NCBI GenBank assembly: GCA_949752745.1
Contig: OX457031.1
Span: 46,333,257-46,397,256 of the forward strand
Reading direction: 5' to 3'
DNA: 64,000 bases
DNA from: Protula sp. h YS-2021
Lineage: Eukaryota; Annelida; Polychaeta; Sabellida; Serpulidae
The notes under the pieces were generated by a model. That model saw only the letters and a list, made by a program, of their open reading frames with translations. It had not been told where the DNA came from and made no database searches. Of this stretch, positions 22,893-35,045 are shown in pieces; the first letter of the stretch is position 1, and the number at the start of each line of letters is the position of its first letter. A program made the translations under genes and the position numbers.

Positions 22893-24353
22893 TTATGCTA
22901 ATAGCTCAGAATTCATTATTCGTGTTCCATATCGCTCTGGTGCCCGTCTTTGACGCTCAGATTTTCGACTTGGCCTCTGTAAATTTAATTCTACTTCCAA
23001 GATTCCTTTCTTTTTATCTAATTCCTGCTCCTTTGCGGCGAATTTAGTGATGGAACCTTCTAACCAAGGAACTTGGTTATCTTCCCGAAAGAAACAGGGC
23101 TTAAGGTGATTGTGGTGAACTACTAAAGAAGTAGTTTTACCCGATTTCTGAATCCGTTACACCACATTTGAGAATATTTGAACTACAAAATAAGGACCAG
23201 TCCAAAAACTTTGGGCATTGCCCCTTCTTAAATACTGGACGCCAGTACCAAACAGCATCTTTTAAGTGATACCAATGAGGTTTGAGTCTATTCAGGTAGT
23301 TGTGTTCCTGACACTTAATGGCTTTTTGTAAATGATTCATAGCAGCACTATGTGATTTCGTCAACATTTCCTGAATGTATTCCACGTAATCAGGAAGACT
23401 AAAGTTGAGGTTATGCGGTGTTTCCGGAGCAAATGATTCTAATGGCAAGGTATTTTCTCTCCCAAAAATAAAAAAGTTGGGTGTAAAGCCAGTAGCACTT
23501 GACTTACAACTGCGAAAAGCCATAGTAAGAAAAGGCAGCAACTCATCCCATTCCCAAGGATTTTCTTGAATGGTAGATGATAACATTTGCTGCAATGTGT
23601 GGTTGAAACGTTCAGTAATCGCATTTGCCTCAGGATGCCTGGCCACTGTGAACTATTTTTCTATTCCGAGTAATGCACAGATACTTCGAAATATATTCGA
23701 TTCAAACTGTGTTCCTCTATCGGTGTGTAGTTCTAGAGGACAGCCAAATCTAGAGATCCATTCCTTAACCAGAATATTGGCTATGGTTTCAGTTTTCTGA
23801 TCTGGCATGGCATATCCTTCGACCCAGCGAGAAAACATGTCTGAGACAACCAGTACATAAACATTTCCTTTGCTAGATTCCGGCAATGGCCCCATAACAT
23901 CGCAGGAAACTCTCTCAAATGGTACACCCATTACGTATTTTTGTAATGGTGCGAAAAATGATTTTGGTGGGCTTTTCTTCTTTTGGCAAGAAATGCAAGT
24001 TTTCACCCAAAGTTCAACAGATTGTCTCATCTCTGGCAAAAAATACCGAGCTTTTAACTTTCCGTAGGTCTCTTCCATACCTAAGTGGCTTCCTACCAAC
24101 GATTCATGGTAGTGCTTAAGTAAAGGAGACCCATATTTTTCTGGAATAATCCACTGATAGGTAGTTCCCTTGACCTAATCCAGGTTTTTACGGAAAATGA
24201 CACCATCCTGGAGTACCAGGTTCTTCCAAAGTCCTGCATGAGACTTGACCTCCCGACCAAAATGACAAATATCTCCCACACAGGCTTTTGTTTGCTCTCA
24301 AGCCATTTGAGAACTTGACCTAGCGATTGGTCTAATTGAATAGCGTTCTGCAA
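22893..24353 (-). pseudogene. Integrase of the Gypsy pol
   Basis: A linker (24093-24353) leads into the H2C2 zinc-binding region (KLKARYFLPEM, CISCQ) and the DDE core: Asp in VSCDVMGPLP, Asp in HTDRGTQFE (23653-24099), Glu in NAITERFNHTL (23137-23646). A TAG stop at 23653-23655 separates the second Asp from the Glu. The C-terminal tail is in another frame down to the stop at 22893 and ends RRAPERYGTRIM. I see no chromodomain. This enzyme would insert the cDNA. Confidence 0.87.
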
Positions 24354-24365
24354 GGATTCCCTTGT

Positions 24366-26259
24366 TCAAGGAAAAGGAAAATCATCTGTTTGTTCCTTCT
24401 TTTGAGAGTCGTTTTCAGTGTCATCATCCAATGAATCGGTTTCTACTGCGTAAATTAAATCCTTAGAAACATCTTCCAGGTCGTCGTCAAATTTTGACAC
24501 TTGTTCAATCAACCTTAGAGGACATGGTCGATCATGAAACTCCTCTAAAGTTGGGCCACGGCATGCATAATCACAAAAACATCGTTTACCTCCACAAGGT
24601 ATTCTGCTCAATGAGTCAGCATTTCCGTTTTTTCGACCAGGTCGGGTCTGAATCTCAAAATCATACTCGGATAAGGAATCTATCCACCGAGCTAACTGTC
24701 CTGTAGCATCCTTGAAAGATATCAAGTATCGCAAGGAAGCATGATCAGTTCTCACTGTAAAATGATTTCCCCACACATAGCATCACCACAATTGAACATG
24801 GTAGACTATGGCCAACAATTCCTGTCTACTAATACAATAATTTCGTTCCGGTTTACTGAAAGCTTTCGAGGAATATGCTATTACTACTAGTTTTCCCTCC
24901 TGAACTTGACTCAGGACACCTCCTATTCCTTCAGCACCGCTGTCAGTGTCTATAATATACGAACCGTCTTCTCTTGGAAGAGCCAAGATCGGAGCAGAGA
25001 CAAGCTTTGTTTTTAAAAGCTCGAATGCCTTTTGACAGTCTTCTGTCCATTTGAACGGTTTCTTGCCTTCCTTATCTAGTAAGCGATTAAGAGGAAAAGC
25101 TATCTTTGCATAGCTTTCTATGAATTTCCGATAATAATTGGTCAAACCAAGAAAACTTCTGACTTTTTGAACATCAGTTGGTCTTGGAAAATTCTTTACT
25201 GCTTCTACCTTAGAAGGATCAGTGTGAATTCCCTCATTGGTTATCATATAACCAAGGTATAACACTTGTTTCCTAAACAAGTTACACTTCTTAGGTTTCA
25301 GCTTAAGTCCAGCTGCTCTAAGACGTAAGAATACCATCTCTAATCTTTCCAGGACTTCCTGGACTGAAGTTCCATAGACTAGAATATCATCTAGATAACC
25401 ATACATACTTGCCAGTGCAAACCCTGTAGAACCCATTCCATCAGACGCTGAAACGTTGCGGCGGCATTCGTCAACCCAAAACTCATTACGCTCCAATGGT
25501 ATAGTCATGCGAGTACAGAACGCAGTCTTTTGCTTAGATTCTACTGATGGTAACCTGATACCAAATCTAAAGAACAAAAGTACTTAGCTCCAGCTAAGGC
25601 ATCGATAGACGGGTTAATAGGCGGTATTGGGAGAGCATATTTGATGGTAACATCATTTAACTTGCGATAATCGCAACACATTCTTAATGAGCCATCCTTC
25701 TTTCTAACACAAACTATAGGGCTTGACCAGGCACTGTCAGAGACAGAAATCATTCTGATTCCAGGAGCATTTGTATCTGTTTCTCCACTTCTTCACTCTG
25801 TTTAAGTGGCAGAGGTCTTGGCCTTGGTTAAATAGGTTGATCAGTCTTAGTAACAATCTTATGTTCTACTAAGTGTGTTCTACCCAGATCGTTTTCTCCA
25901 GAAGAAAATACATCCTGGTATTGGATAAGTTTCTGTTTTACTAATCCCTTTTCTTCCGCTGTCAACGTCTCACATGATTCCTCAAAGAGTTTCGCGAGAT
26001 GTTCAGGCATTTCTGCTCCGCAGGACTGACTTAGATCTATTCCTACATGGGCTACCAAGTCTGAAGTAGTGAAAACCTCAGCTACAACTGCAGTTGATTT
26101 TAAATACCCACAACGCAGTCCACCTGATTTTAAAACCACAACATCCTCTGTAGGGTTAAAAACTCTTATAGGTACGATTGCTTTGTGATTCATGGAGATA
26201 CTTGAGCAAGCAAGAAGACCATGATCCCTGAAAAAGGATGGTTTAGGCTCAGATAACAT
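24366..26259 (-). pseudogene. Reverse transcriptase and RNase H of the Gypsy pol
   Basis: Pieces in order: linker and RT start (25828-26259); RT fingers with SPIVCVRKKDGSLRMCCDYR and FCSLDLVSGYHQ (25541-25753); palm with MYGYLDDILVYG, the intact YLDD box, and thumb YLGYMITNEGI, then RNase H start (24783-25577). The RNase H block reads YIIDTDSGAEGIGGVL, and TDHASLRYL and GNADSLSR are in 24366-24776. Frame changes lie at about 25560 and an in-frame TGA at about 24784. The family is unambiguous Gypsy. The RT active site itself is preserved although the reading frame is broken. Confidence 0.9.
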
Positions 26260-26339
26260 GGGAATAGTTGAGTTGTTAGAACCATCATCTTTCTTTCGTT
26301 TTATTTGTCCAGGTAATATTGCCTCTCGCCCTGGTGGTA

Positions 26340-26726
26340 CTACAAATTCGCCAGTATATAAACTCTGCCTGGAGAAGGTTTACCATGCAGTACCGAACAA
26401 GGAATTTCATGTTCTGACAAAGTAGCAATTCCCCTCTTTGTATCCAGAGTTACACTGAAATCAGTGAGAAAAGACATGCCTAATATAACCTGATCGCAGA
26501 CGTCGGCTACATGAAAGTCTACGGGCATCTTTTTCTTTCCAATTTCAAGGTTACACCTTGCAATACCATGACATTTCCGTAAGTCTCCTGTTACGGATCG
26601 TATACTACAATTACGATTTACAATCGGAGGCCTGTGTTCTCTAGGCAACGAATCATATATTTTCCTAGACATAACACAGCATCCCGCTCCTGTGTCTATC
26701 ATCATTGGTATAGGATTTCTTCCCAT
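26340..26726 (-). pseudogene. Retropepsin-like aspartic protease of the Gypsy pol
   Basis: The active-site block PMMIDTGAGCCVMS holds the DTG triad near residue 12. The later VILGMSFL block is the hydrophobic-ILG motif that completes the fold. This protease matures the gag-pol polyprotein and works as a dimer. The domain is open over 128 codons, but the upstream and downstream polyprotein is interrupted, so it is listed with the decayed element. Confidence 0.85.
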
Positions 26727-26786
26727 ACTATCAACGAGAAAAATTCCCTTGTCGGATTTATCTAATACACTTGGATCTAGTGTGCA

Positions 26787-27050
26787 TTACTGAAGTATAA
26801 CATCAGTATCGCAAATTTTCAGAGTGTCAGCATCTGTAGCTTCTGGTAGTAAACACTGTATTTTATCCGAAAACTTAACTTCGATGCTACTTTGACTCAG
26901 TGAAATCACTGCAGAACAAAGAGGTTCTGTTATTTTATTTTTCCTAGAAAAGACTAGATCATCTACTTCTTCGTCTGAGTCTACACTTTTTGTTTTCAGT
27001 GCAGGTACTTCCTCAGAATTTTCATGAACTTCAAAATCCGACTCCTGCAC
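26787..27050 (-). pseudogene. Acidic gag-protease linker
   Basis: An 88-codon acidic stretch (ESDFEVHENSEEVPALK, SDEEVDDLVF) between the zinc knuckle and protease. No domain is recognised; it is assigned to the gag-pol polyprotein by position only. Confidence 0.4.
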
Positions 27051-27163
27051 GTCAAATGTTATTAATTTAGGTGTATCAGGAATAACGTTCAGTTTGTGGA
27101 CGCTGTCTTTTCCTCCTTTCTTGTCTCCTCCTTGCCTGCAGAAGGAGATCCCTGGGTGTTTAA

Positions 27164-27220
27164 ATATGGATTAGGACACTCCTTTTTAATGTGTCCTGAT
27201 ATACCACATCAAAAGCATTT
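27164..27220 (-). pseudogene. CCHC zinc knuckle of gag, interrupted by a stop
   Basis: On minus, a CX2CX4HX4C knuckle is legible (CGISGHIKKECPNPY preceded by KCF), with an in-frame TGA between the first and second Cys. The knuckle binds retroelement RNA. Surrounding Lys/Glu-rich sequence continues the gag C-terminus. Confidence 0.7.
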
Positions 27221-27335
27221 CGCTTTCTTTATGTCCTACTTCTTAGTGGATTGCTTATCACCCGTATTTCCTTCTTTTGACTTGAAGAATTTATTCTTAA
27301 AGTAGCACACCATATCATTTTGCTTCATTTTGCTA

Positions 27336-28765
27336 TCATTCAAATTGTGCTTCATCTGAGTCTTCATCATCTTCCTCATCATAGGGACGTACCATTCGTA
27401 CCCTGTCTCTACTCATAGAATGTTTCTGAGTCTGTATTGCTGTTCTTGCAGCAACATACCTCTCAGCATATTTCATAGCTAATTCTGCTGATGCAGGTGG
27501 ATCAACGAGCAGTTTTTGCTTTAAAGTAAAATCTTGGAGTCCATTAATAAAATGTTTTCTAACCAAGGCATCTTGTTGGCGATATTTCCCGTTAAATGTC
27601 GGTGGCTTGATTTTGAAGTTTTTCCTAGCACGGTCTTGATATCCAAGAAAATATTCTTGGTCATGGCTTCTATCCATGTCATTCAATCCATGAATTCTAT
27701 CATCAAAACGGTCTCTATCCCTTACTTCACGTCCAATATTTCTAGGTATCGTATTTCGACTCCTAGAATAAATATTCTCTCGAACCAGATTATAATCTGG
27801 ATTGTTCTCAAAATATGTTGGAGGTGTGCCAGTATTTTCCTTGAATGGTCTACAAACACTCTTTCTATTTCCGCGCTGACTGCGGTAATTTTCAAGGCGA
27901 GTTTGTACTCCATGGTTTAAACCATGTAAATAATCCGGATACAACGGATTATTTTGCAAATAAATCCTCTCCAAGTCTTTTTCTTGCCCTGGTATGGCGC
28001 CTCCCACTCGTGAAGAAGCACCAAAATCGTAGGAATTATAACCAAGTACTTCTGGTCTTTCCCAATAATGTATCGGCTTATCCGATCGTCTACACTCTTC
28101 GTTTGAAGGTTCTTGAAAATTTTCATTTGTTCGCAATAATTGCCTAGTGTTTTCTTCATAATTTCTAGGTTCTAAGTCACCGAAAACAGTGCATGTGTTC
28201 ACAGCAGCTTCCTGTGAATTAATATTACAACGAGTATAATTTTCTCCGGGTATTTTCCTGAAATTGTGAAGGTTTCTTTGACTAATTGTGTGGTCGTCTG
28301 TGATTGGTCGACCTACATTCGATTCAAAACAACCCGTAGCAACAGGAAGAGTTGGAATTTGCGAATCGTGTAAAATCTGTGATTTATCAGGAATGCCTGA
28401 TGGTTGTGCTTTATCCACACTTTCATGCCTTCTCAGTATCATGTCGCGTGGATAAGGCATATTTTCGGCCAATACATTCTTGCGAAGCGGATTTCTCGCA
28501 CCATTATCAGTAAGTTCCGATCGTTTTCTTCGTCAAATCTTTGCAAAACAGGGGGTGATGTTACATGCCCTGAGTCATTCTCAGAATGATTAACCTGAGC
28601 CCCTGAGCCTTCCTCAACCATTCCTCTTTTGGCCCCTGAGTCGCTCTCAGAAATTTTCTGGGACGGTTCACCCTGCCTCTCATCGTCAGACGCCAAAACG
28701 GTGAAATTTGAATCCTGTTTTTCACGAGGATTCCTCCCTACAAAACCACCGCTTTGTAATTCCAT
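27336..28765 (-). pseudogene. Gag of the Gypsy element, frameshifted
   Basis: The frame starting at 28765 (MELQSGGF) runs to 28439 and then continues in a second frame (27336-28472) of 378 codons. The C-terminal part has FNGKYRQQDALVRKHFINGL and LAMKYAERYVAARTA, the helix-rich pattern of retrotransposon gag capsid domains. It then ends in an acidic tail (DEEDDEDSDEAQFE). The single frame change near 28470 looks like an indel. The zinc knuckle lies separately downstream. Confidence 0.7.
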
Positions 28766-28899
28766 TTTTTTCTTTTCTCCCCCTTCACTTTTATTTTTAA
28801 AGACGAATGAAAATATTCCCGAAACAAATTTTCACAACATTTTTTTCAAGTAGAATTACTAACACCAAAATGCCGCAAATAACCAAAATAAAAAATTTT

Positions 28900-28911
28900 C
28901 CGCTGCCACCA
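28900..28911 (-). other. Primer-binding site of the Gypsy element
   Basis: On minus, one base after the 5' LTR, the sequence is TGGTGGCAGCGG. The leading TGG fits pairing with a tRNA 3' CCA end. Which tRNA is not decided from 12 bases. Confidence 0.65.
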
Positions 28912-28912
28912 A

Positions 28913-29225
28913 TGTGACAGAAATGATTATTTACCTTATGTTGTTGAGACACGGACGGACAATCACGGAGAAAACACAAATATCTACTAAAATGGCAGAT
29001 ATTTATTAAAACACGTCTTATCCGTCTCAGTACCGTATCTCTCTCTCTCTCTCTCTCTTTTCTTATGCTTCGATCTACGGCTCACGAGATGCCATGACGT
29101 CGCCTACGTGGTTACGATGACGTGACCGGACAAACGTCACAATGACCTGTGACCGGTCACAGCAATCGCATCAATTAATTCAATTCAGAGCAGGTTATTG
29201 ACTAACAAGAAGCGATTTCTTCACA
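28913..29225 (-). repeat. 5' LTR of the Gypsy element
   Basis: 313 bp, with the same ends as the left copy. A (CT)n run at about 29039-29057 is longer than in the other LTR. Element transcription would start inside this copy and run leftward. Confidence 0.93.
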
Positions 29226-31186
29226 GGAGGCTAGAGAGCGTTCACAAGCCAAATGTTAACGGACGGACAGACGCACAGACGGACAGGATGATACCAGTAG
29301 CCGTTAGCTATTTTATGGATGAGGGCTAATAAAAACTGTAGGGGGAAATGCATTTTAAAGTTTTTTCTTCAAAAATTACCCTAAAATGCGAAAATTGTCG
29401 GATAGACTGAAAAAGCAAAATTCGTATGCACAACCCCTTAGAGGTGGTTCATACAAAACATTAAATACATTGGATAAAAATATAAAAGATACATTTTCAT
29501 TTTTCTGAAAAATTCCTCAAAAATTCAAAAAAAAAATCCCGATGGGTTAGAAAAGTATAGGCCGTATACATAACCCCCTAGGGATACCTCATTCCAAAAA
29601 TAAATTATATCGGATGAAAATTGTAGGAGGAGATGCACTTTGAAACAAACAACAAACGAACTAACGGACGCCTTCTGCAAACCGATGGGCATGCCTCAGC
29701 TTAAGTGTAAAGCAAGCTGGGATAAAGAAAGATATTCGCAAAAAAACAAAAAAACAGAAACCTTATTTCAGATGAAATTCATTCCGATTTCCGCCTATGA
29801 ATATGTGAAAACCATGCTTGGGTAAGTGAATATAGAGCATGATATGTCAGAGGCATTGAGGAAAACAGTTTTAAACATTGATATTCACATTTGCGCATGC
29901 CAGTGTGACTGTTTTATGCAATACATTTTCAGTAAGCTATTTAAAAAAGACAAGGTAGAGGTGGCAGTTACAGCTCAGGGCATTGGAAAGATTTACATGA
30001 AAGCAATAGAAGAAGATGACCCCTCCCCCGAAGTAGGTTTATACATTTTGTAGTGTTTGTTCTACTAATAGGAAGCTTTTCATGCCAAGAGCCAGGTGGC
30101 ACTAACCCGCATACGGTAACCATCCATGAGTTTAAAAACGACCCCAATGGCAGAGTGGCAATAGGAAAACCACCAGTGTTCGAAAAATCCCTGAGCCCGC
30201 ATTTTTGCGTCCTGCTCCAAGCGTTTTAAATGTCCGGAGCCCGGCTGGGTCTCAACTTTTTCTTTTTTGTGTGGATTATTTTTGCGTCGCATGAGAATGC
30301 TGTTTCGTTGGCCAGTATGAAAGCACAGTAGAACAGTGTCTCAGAAATTGATAAGAATGTGAGTTTTTTTGTAACATGAGAAAGCTATCCGATTATTTCC
30401 AGTGGTGTGAAGTTTATGAAATATGGAAAAGATGAGTTTTGTTTTTAATGTTTTCAAAACTGTCCAATTTATTTTAAATGCTGTGTAAAAAATATGGGAA
30501 GAAAACTTATTTGCTTGGAATAACCTGAACGCTTATTCCCCCTCACCCCAACAACACGCTGTGGGTGCTGTCTAGAAAAGCCCTGTTGTTAGAAAGGCGA
30601 ACCACTGAATGAAGTATGCCTCCTTTTCGCTGCCCTGTTTTCAAACCTATCCTGGAATTCGGTTCGCTGGTTTTGAGTCCCATGCAAAAAGTTCTTGGAT
30701 ATGCGGAAGATGTGAATAGGTAGGAAAGACGATTGACGCGTTGAGATTATAAACGGCGGTTATAATTAAGCAGAAAATGTTATTTGATACGGCAGCGTGT
30801 GCATTCTGGAATTTACCATGGGAGATCTGTTTCGATTGAAATTTCCCTTGGTTAAAACTGAATGAAAAGATGAGGAAAAACCACAAAAACTCTTTTCTTT
30901 CATATATGACATTAATATACTTATGTGAGTTTTTGTAAAGGATTTTTATACATCATTCCGTATGCGTGACGACCCATATGTGGCTGTATTTCTGGAAAAG
31001 TGGAGTGAAAGTGGAGTTTGTTAATTTTTCATTCATTTTTCATTCATTTTTCTATTTCTTCAGCTGTTTAACCCAATCTGTTGCAGTAAAAACATCAAAC
31101 TTTTCGGAACTGGCTTAAAAGGCAAAAATGACACTTTTGGTGTTCCGAATAAAATGCGCAAAAAATACTGTGTTTCGAATACAAAC
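29226..31186. other. Satellite remnant followed by non-coding sequence
   Basis: The first 30 bases (GAGGCTAGAGAGCGTTCACA) resume the 165-bp satellite after the Gypsy insertion, then a GGACGGACAGACG simple repeat follows. The rest holds only short frames (for example 29640-30053 plus) with no recognised motif. Confidence 0.5.
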
Positions 31187-31794
31187 TACCCAGCAAACAA
31201 CCGACGTCTTTTTTGGTTGAGAAAAGGTTGGATTTTGGTCGCAACGATTTCACAACCATATTCTGACCTATTTCCCTAAAATCCGACATTATTCCGACGT
31301 CGAAGCGACGTCGGATTTCTGACGTCATTTCGACGTTGCAAAAACGACCAAAAAGCGATGAACATTGTTATCGTTCACCGGAAATGGAAGTCATTTTGAA
31401 AAAGAGGAAGACAAAACGTAATTTTTCCATGAAAATTTTAGAATTTTGATTGTCGCGTCGGTATTTTTCTTCCTAGATTGTAAAAATTTACATGGAAAAT
31501 GCTTTCGTATGTATTTCACAACAGCAGTTAAATAATTAGTTATCTATTAATTATAAAACTCTAGTCAGTTTCAGGTCGGAATCCGACGTCGGTTCCAAGT
31601 ATATATACAACCTAAAACCAACTTTATTCCGACGTCGGATTTAGGTCGGAACCCGACGTCATTCTGACGTTGAAAACCCGACGTCGGTTCCATTTCATAT
31701 ACAACCAAAACCGGCACGTCAGTCCGACGTCGGAAACGTCGGGTCACGACGTCCACCCGACGTCATTGTGACGTCTTAATGTTTGCTGAGTAAC
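31187..31794. mobile_element. Non-autonomous inverted-repeat element rich in GACGTCGG
   Basis: The left end reads CCAGCAAACAACCGACGTC; the right end, reverse-complemented, reads CTCAGCAAACATTAAGACGTC, giving an imperfect terminal inverted repeat. Inside are at least ten copies of CCGACGTCGG-like palindromes, partly tandem. No coding capacity. The flanks do not show a clear target duplication. Confidence 0.65.
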
Positions 31795-32194
31795 GAATTG
31801 AAAAATGAAAGAAATAAAAGAGAAGTTTAGCCTAAACGTCAAATTTCTCTTGCACAAAAGAGCAACAATGTTTTTAACAACGAATGTGTGCTATTTCAAA
31901 ATAATTAAAAGTTTTAACAAATAGTTTTAATTTTAATAAGCCAATTCACACTTTTGGGTCTTTCCGGTGGAGGTGTTGCTTCGACTGCAAATATTTTGGG
32001 ATAAATTATAAAGAAATGGAATTTTGTTGAATTTTGCAGTTTTTCTATGATTTCTTTATATGCTTATGCCAACTGAATTCAGCCGAAACGCAAAAACATT
32101 TCGGCAAAATTCACAGTGCGAATTGGCTTATTTATTTTATACTCCGAGCATGAGCTGCTTTTGCTATGGATATTTCTTTTATATTTCTATGCTG

Positions 32195-33640
32195 TCATTT
32201 TTTCATTTTTTTTTGCCTTGCCAGTTCTTCGTTGCTAATCCAGTTTCCAGCACTATATCTTATTGATAGTATAGTTCTTAGGAGTTTGCGGTGAAAAATG
32301 TCTATTTCTTGTTCTTGGCATTTAGTAAGACCCCACACTTCACTGTTGTATAAGAAAATTGATTCGATTAATGCGTTGAAGACGCGGATTTTAACATGTA
32401 GATTTAGTTGTTTCGAGATTAATACAGTTTTCAGCTTATTAAAAGCATTATTCGCCATTGTTTTTCTTCTTTTGATGTCTTCTTCTGTTCCAAGTAAACT
32501 ACTCACTAGTTTACAGCATTTCCAATCGATGCTACCGCCTTTTCAAACAGTGTATTTTTCTGTTTTACTGTTATTTATTTGTAGATTTCTGTTTTTGAGT
32601 GATTTTGTAGTTTCATTTTCAATTTTATTTATTTCACTTATGTCGTAGATCCGTAACTTATGTCGTCAGCAAATTGTTGATCTAGTAGAAAGTGAAGATT
32701 GCTGTAATTGTCAAACACAAAACCAGGTTGTCTTTTCATGGAATTGGCTAGGTATGTTAAGAAGAGTATAGCTCAAGCTCCATCTCCTTGTGGTGAGCCA
32801 ATTGTGCTTGAAAAGAATTTTCCATATACTTTTCCTATTTTTATGCTAAGTTTTATATTACTGAGCAGAATACTGAGCAGGTAAAGTTCATCTAATTTTA
32901 ATACTACTTTGAGATCATCTATCAGTATATCGCGTTTAATAGTGTCAAAAGCTTTACTCATGTCTAGCATGAGCAAGTGTATATTGTAATCTTCACTAGT
33001 TCTCCGTTAAAAATTTGAAGGACAATATGAATTCTGTCGCACTTCTTCCAGGTCGATATGCAGCTTGTGTATCTTGGATTATATGTGTAAAAAGTCTCTC
33101 ACTAATTCTACGTATAAAACAAATTGCTAGAAGTTTTCTAAGGACGGATAGAAGTATCACTGGCCGAAGGTCCTGTGGTGGACCTTTAGGTTTGCCTGGT
33201 TTTGGTAGAGGTGTTAATAGTCCGATGGATATTTCTTTTGGGTATTCTCCTGTTTCGCATACGTTGTATAAGATATCTGCTATAAAATCGCTTATTTTCA
33301 GGGGAGCACACTTTAAATGTTCTGCTTTTAATTTGTCGATTCCGGCACTCCTGTTGTTTTTTAATGATTTAATTGCTTTATTTATTTCTTCACTGTTGAA
33401 AGGACTTTTTAATTTTTTCGGTTTTATGGTTGGAAACGGATCTATGTCTTTTGGATTAAACACACTTTCGAAATAGTCTGAAATTATTTGAAGTTTTGAT
33501 CAGTGCTGTTTACTACGTTTCCATTTTCTGCTTTGACGTACACATTATTATTTGTTTGTTGTTGTAGTACACGAATGGCTTTGAACATATGTCGATTGCC
33601 AATTTTTCAACCTTGTGTTTTTAAAAGAACGTTTGTATGA
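32195..33640 (-). pseudogene. Non-LTR retrotransposon (LINE) reverse transcriptase fragment
   Basis: Minus-strand pieces: NRSAGIDKLKAEHLK, LTPLPKPGKPKGPPQDLRPV and TQAAYRPGRSATEFI (32996-33463); LMLDMSKAFDTIKRDIL and SSTIGSPQGDGA (32773-32976); QQFADDISYGST, the FADD active-site box, at about 32640-32690; and the post-RT block LYNSEVWGLTKCQEQEIDIFHRK (32195-32506). Stops and frame changes break the frame near 32980, 32770 and 32640. Upstream coding sequence reaches about 33640; endonuclease and 5' end are not found, as expected for a 5'-truncated copy. The clade is not assigned. Confidence 0.85.
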
Positions 33641-33950
33641 AGATGCGTTTTGCCACGAGTTTGTAAAACCTCCTCTGATTGGTTTTTTTATGTAAAATGC
33701 GTTCGAATGTAATTTCGGAACGCGAAAAGTTAATTATAGGGCGCGATAAATTTAATTCATTTTATAATTTATATTTTTGAACAATAAAAACCACGTGCAG
33801 AAATTAATAGTGACTTGGATAACATGAAAAGTGGTTCGCGAAAGAATTAAATATGTTCTCGCTTATTAATTGTACATAAATACCACAGCGATCAAAAATA
33901 AATGCTGGAGCGCGAACGTCGTGTAATTTTCATACATATATACCGCCATA

Positions 33951-34003
33951 GTTCCGCGATTAGGATGCGAGAGGTCCCCGGTTCAAACCCGAGTAAGTAC
34001 TAG
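33951..34003 (+). pseudogene. tRNA-Pro-like 3' half (decayed tRNA or SINE head)
   Basis: The run TTAGGATGCGAGAGGTCCCC followed by GGTTCAAACCCGAG resembles the anticodon-loop to T-arm part of tRNA-Pro(AGG), with a good B box GGTTCAAACCC. The 5' half does not fold or match, so this is not an intact tRNA gene. Confidence 0.35.
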
Positions 34004-34129
34004 TGTTCAGTTGCAATATATAAATATGCTATGTTGTATGTTAATATGCTATGGTGTATGTATGAATATGTGAATTATGAATGGTTGGTAAGGGTTCAAT
34101 GGGTCAGTTAAGGTTAGAAACATTTTTTT

Positions 34130-35045
34130 TCAAATGCGCATACGCATTTGTTATACGTCTAAAAACGCATATTTTCTGATTGTCACTTGGTCGGAAATGC
34201 GTTGGAAAACCTCGAAAATATGCATTTTATACGTATAAAAAACATCGGAAGTTCGTCGAAAATGCATTGGAATATAAACGTATAACCGACGTATAGCCGA
34301 CGGTTGGTAATACGTCGGATATGCGTCGAATATATGCATAAAAAACTTCGTCGGAAAATATGCGCATAAGCGACTAATAAACGATGAGCAAAACGGAAAA
34401 AATATGCGTATTTGCGACGTTTGTTGCCGATATTGCCGACTCATTTTATATGCATCTCCGACGTCAGAATTTGTAGGGAATTGCTTCTTTTTATACAGTG
34501 AAAGAAAGATTCTGTATACAAGGAACAGTCATTTTAATTTACAGATGTGTACTTCTGAATTTTTTATTTAAAAAAAGACTGATATTTTGATATCAACAAT
34601 CAATTTTTGAGATACAAAAAATCATTTGCAGATTTAAAAATACAAATTAAAAGTCTCCTTCTGAAATAATGATAGCTGAAATAAATTCTTGATATCAATA
34701 AAAGGAAAATGAATGATTGAGCTCAAAATTGATATTTTGCTCTCAAATGTTTCATTTTTGCTATCAAGAATTGAATTTTTGATCTCAAAAAAATTAATTT
34801 TAGATATCATTAAATCATTTTTGATATCAATAAATATTTCTTGATATCTCTATATATTTATTGATGTCAAAAATTATTTTTTGAGATCAAGAATACATTT
34901 AGAGATATCCAAAATACAATTACAGATAGCAAAAATTAATTCTTGGTATCAAAATATGGATTTTTTGAGATCAAAAATTAATTCTTGATATCAAAAAATC
35001 AATTTTTGATATCAAAAATTAATTCTTGATCTCAATAATTCTCTA
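34130..35045 (-). repeat. Composite repeat (copy 2, inverted relative to 6.9-7.7 kb)
   Basis: Diverged ACGTATAAAAAACATCGGAA and CGTCGGAAAATGCG units (34130-34470) are followed by TTTGTAGGGAATTG and then about 480 bp dense in GATATCAAAAATTAATTCTT variants. Order and junction mirror copy 1 in reverse. The GATATC-rich part is near-palindromic throughout and could form many small hairpins. Confidence 0.65.

Larger units (their letters stand above)
15840..29225 (-). mobile_element. Gypsy-type LTR retrotransposon, 13.4 kb, with an extra zinc-finger ORF
   Basis: Two LTRs of about 305-313 bp bound the element, both starting TGTGACAGAAATGATTA and ending TTCTTCACA. Reading on minus: 5' LTR (28913-29225), PBS, gag, CCHC knuckle, protease, RT, RNase H, integrase, a 510-codon C2H2 ORF, a long repeat-rich 3' region, PPT, 3' LTR. 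The order RT-RNase H-integrase is Gypsy/Metaviridae. The flanks read GTAG on the left and GGAG on the right, a possible 4-bp target duplication with one mismatch. Multiple in-frame stops in gag, knuckle, RNase H and integrase show an inactive copy. The LTRs differ by a few substitutions and a longer CT run, so the insertion is not very recent. Confidence 0.93.

Noticed and set aside
29640..30053. Two consecutive plus frames as a host exon pair
   Set aside because: No splice signals at their junction and no recognisable motif.
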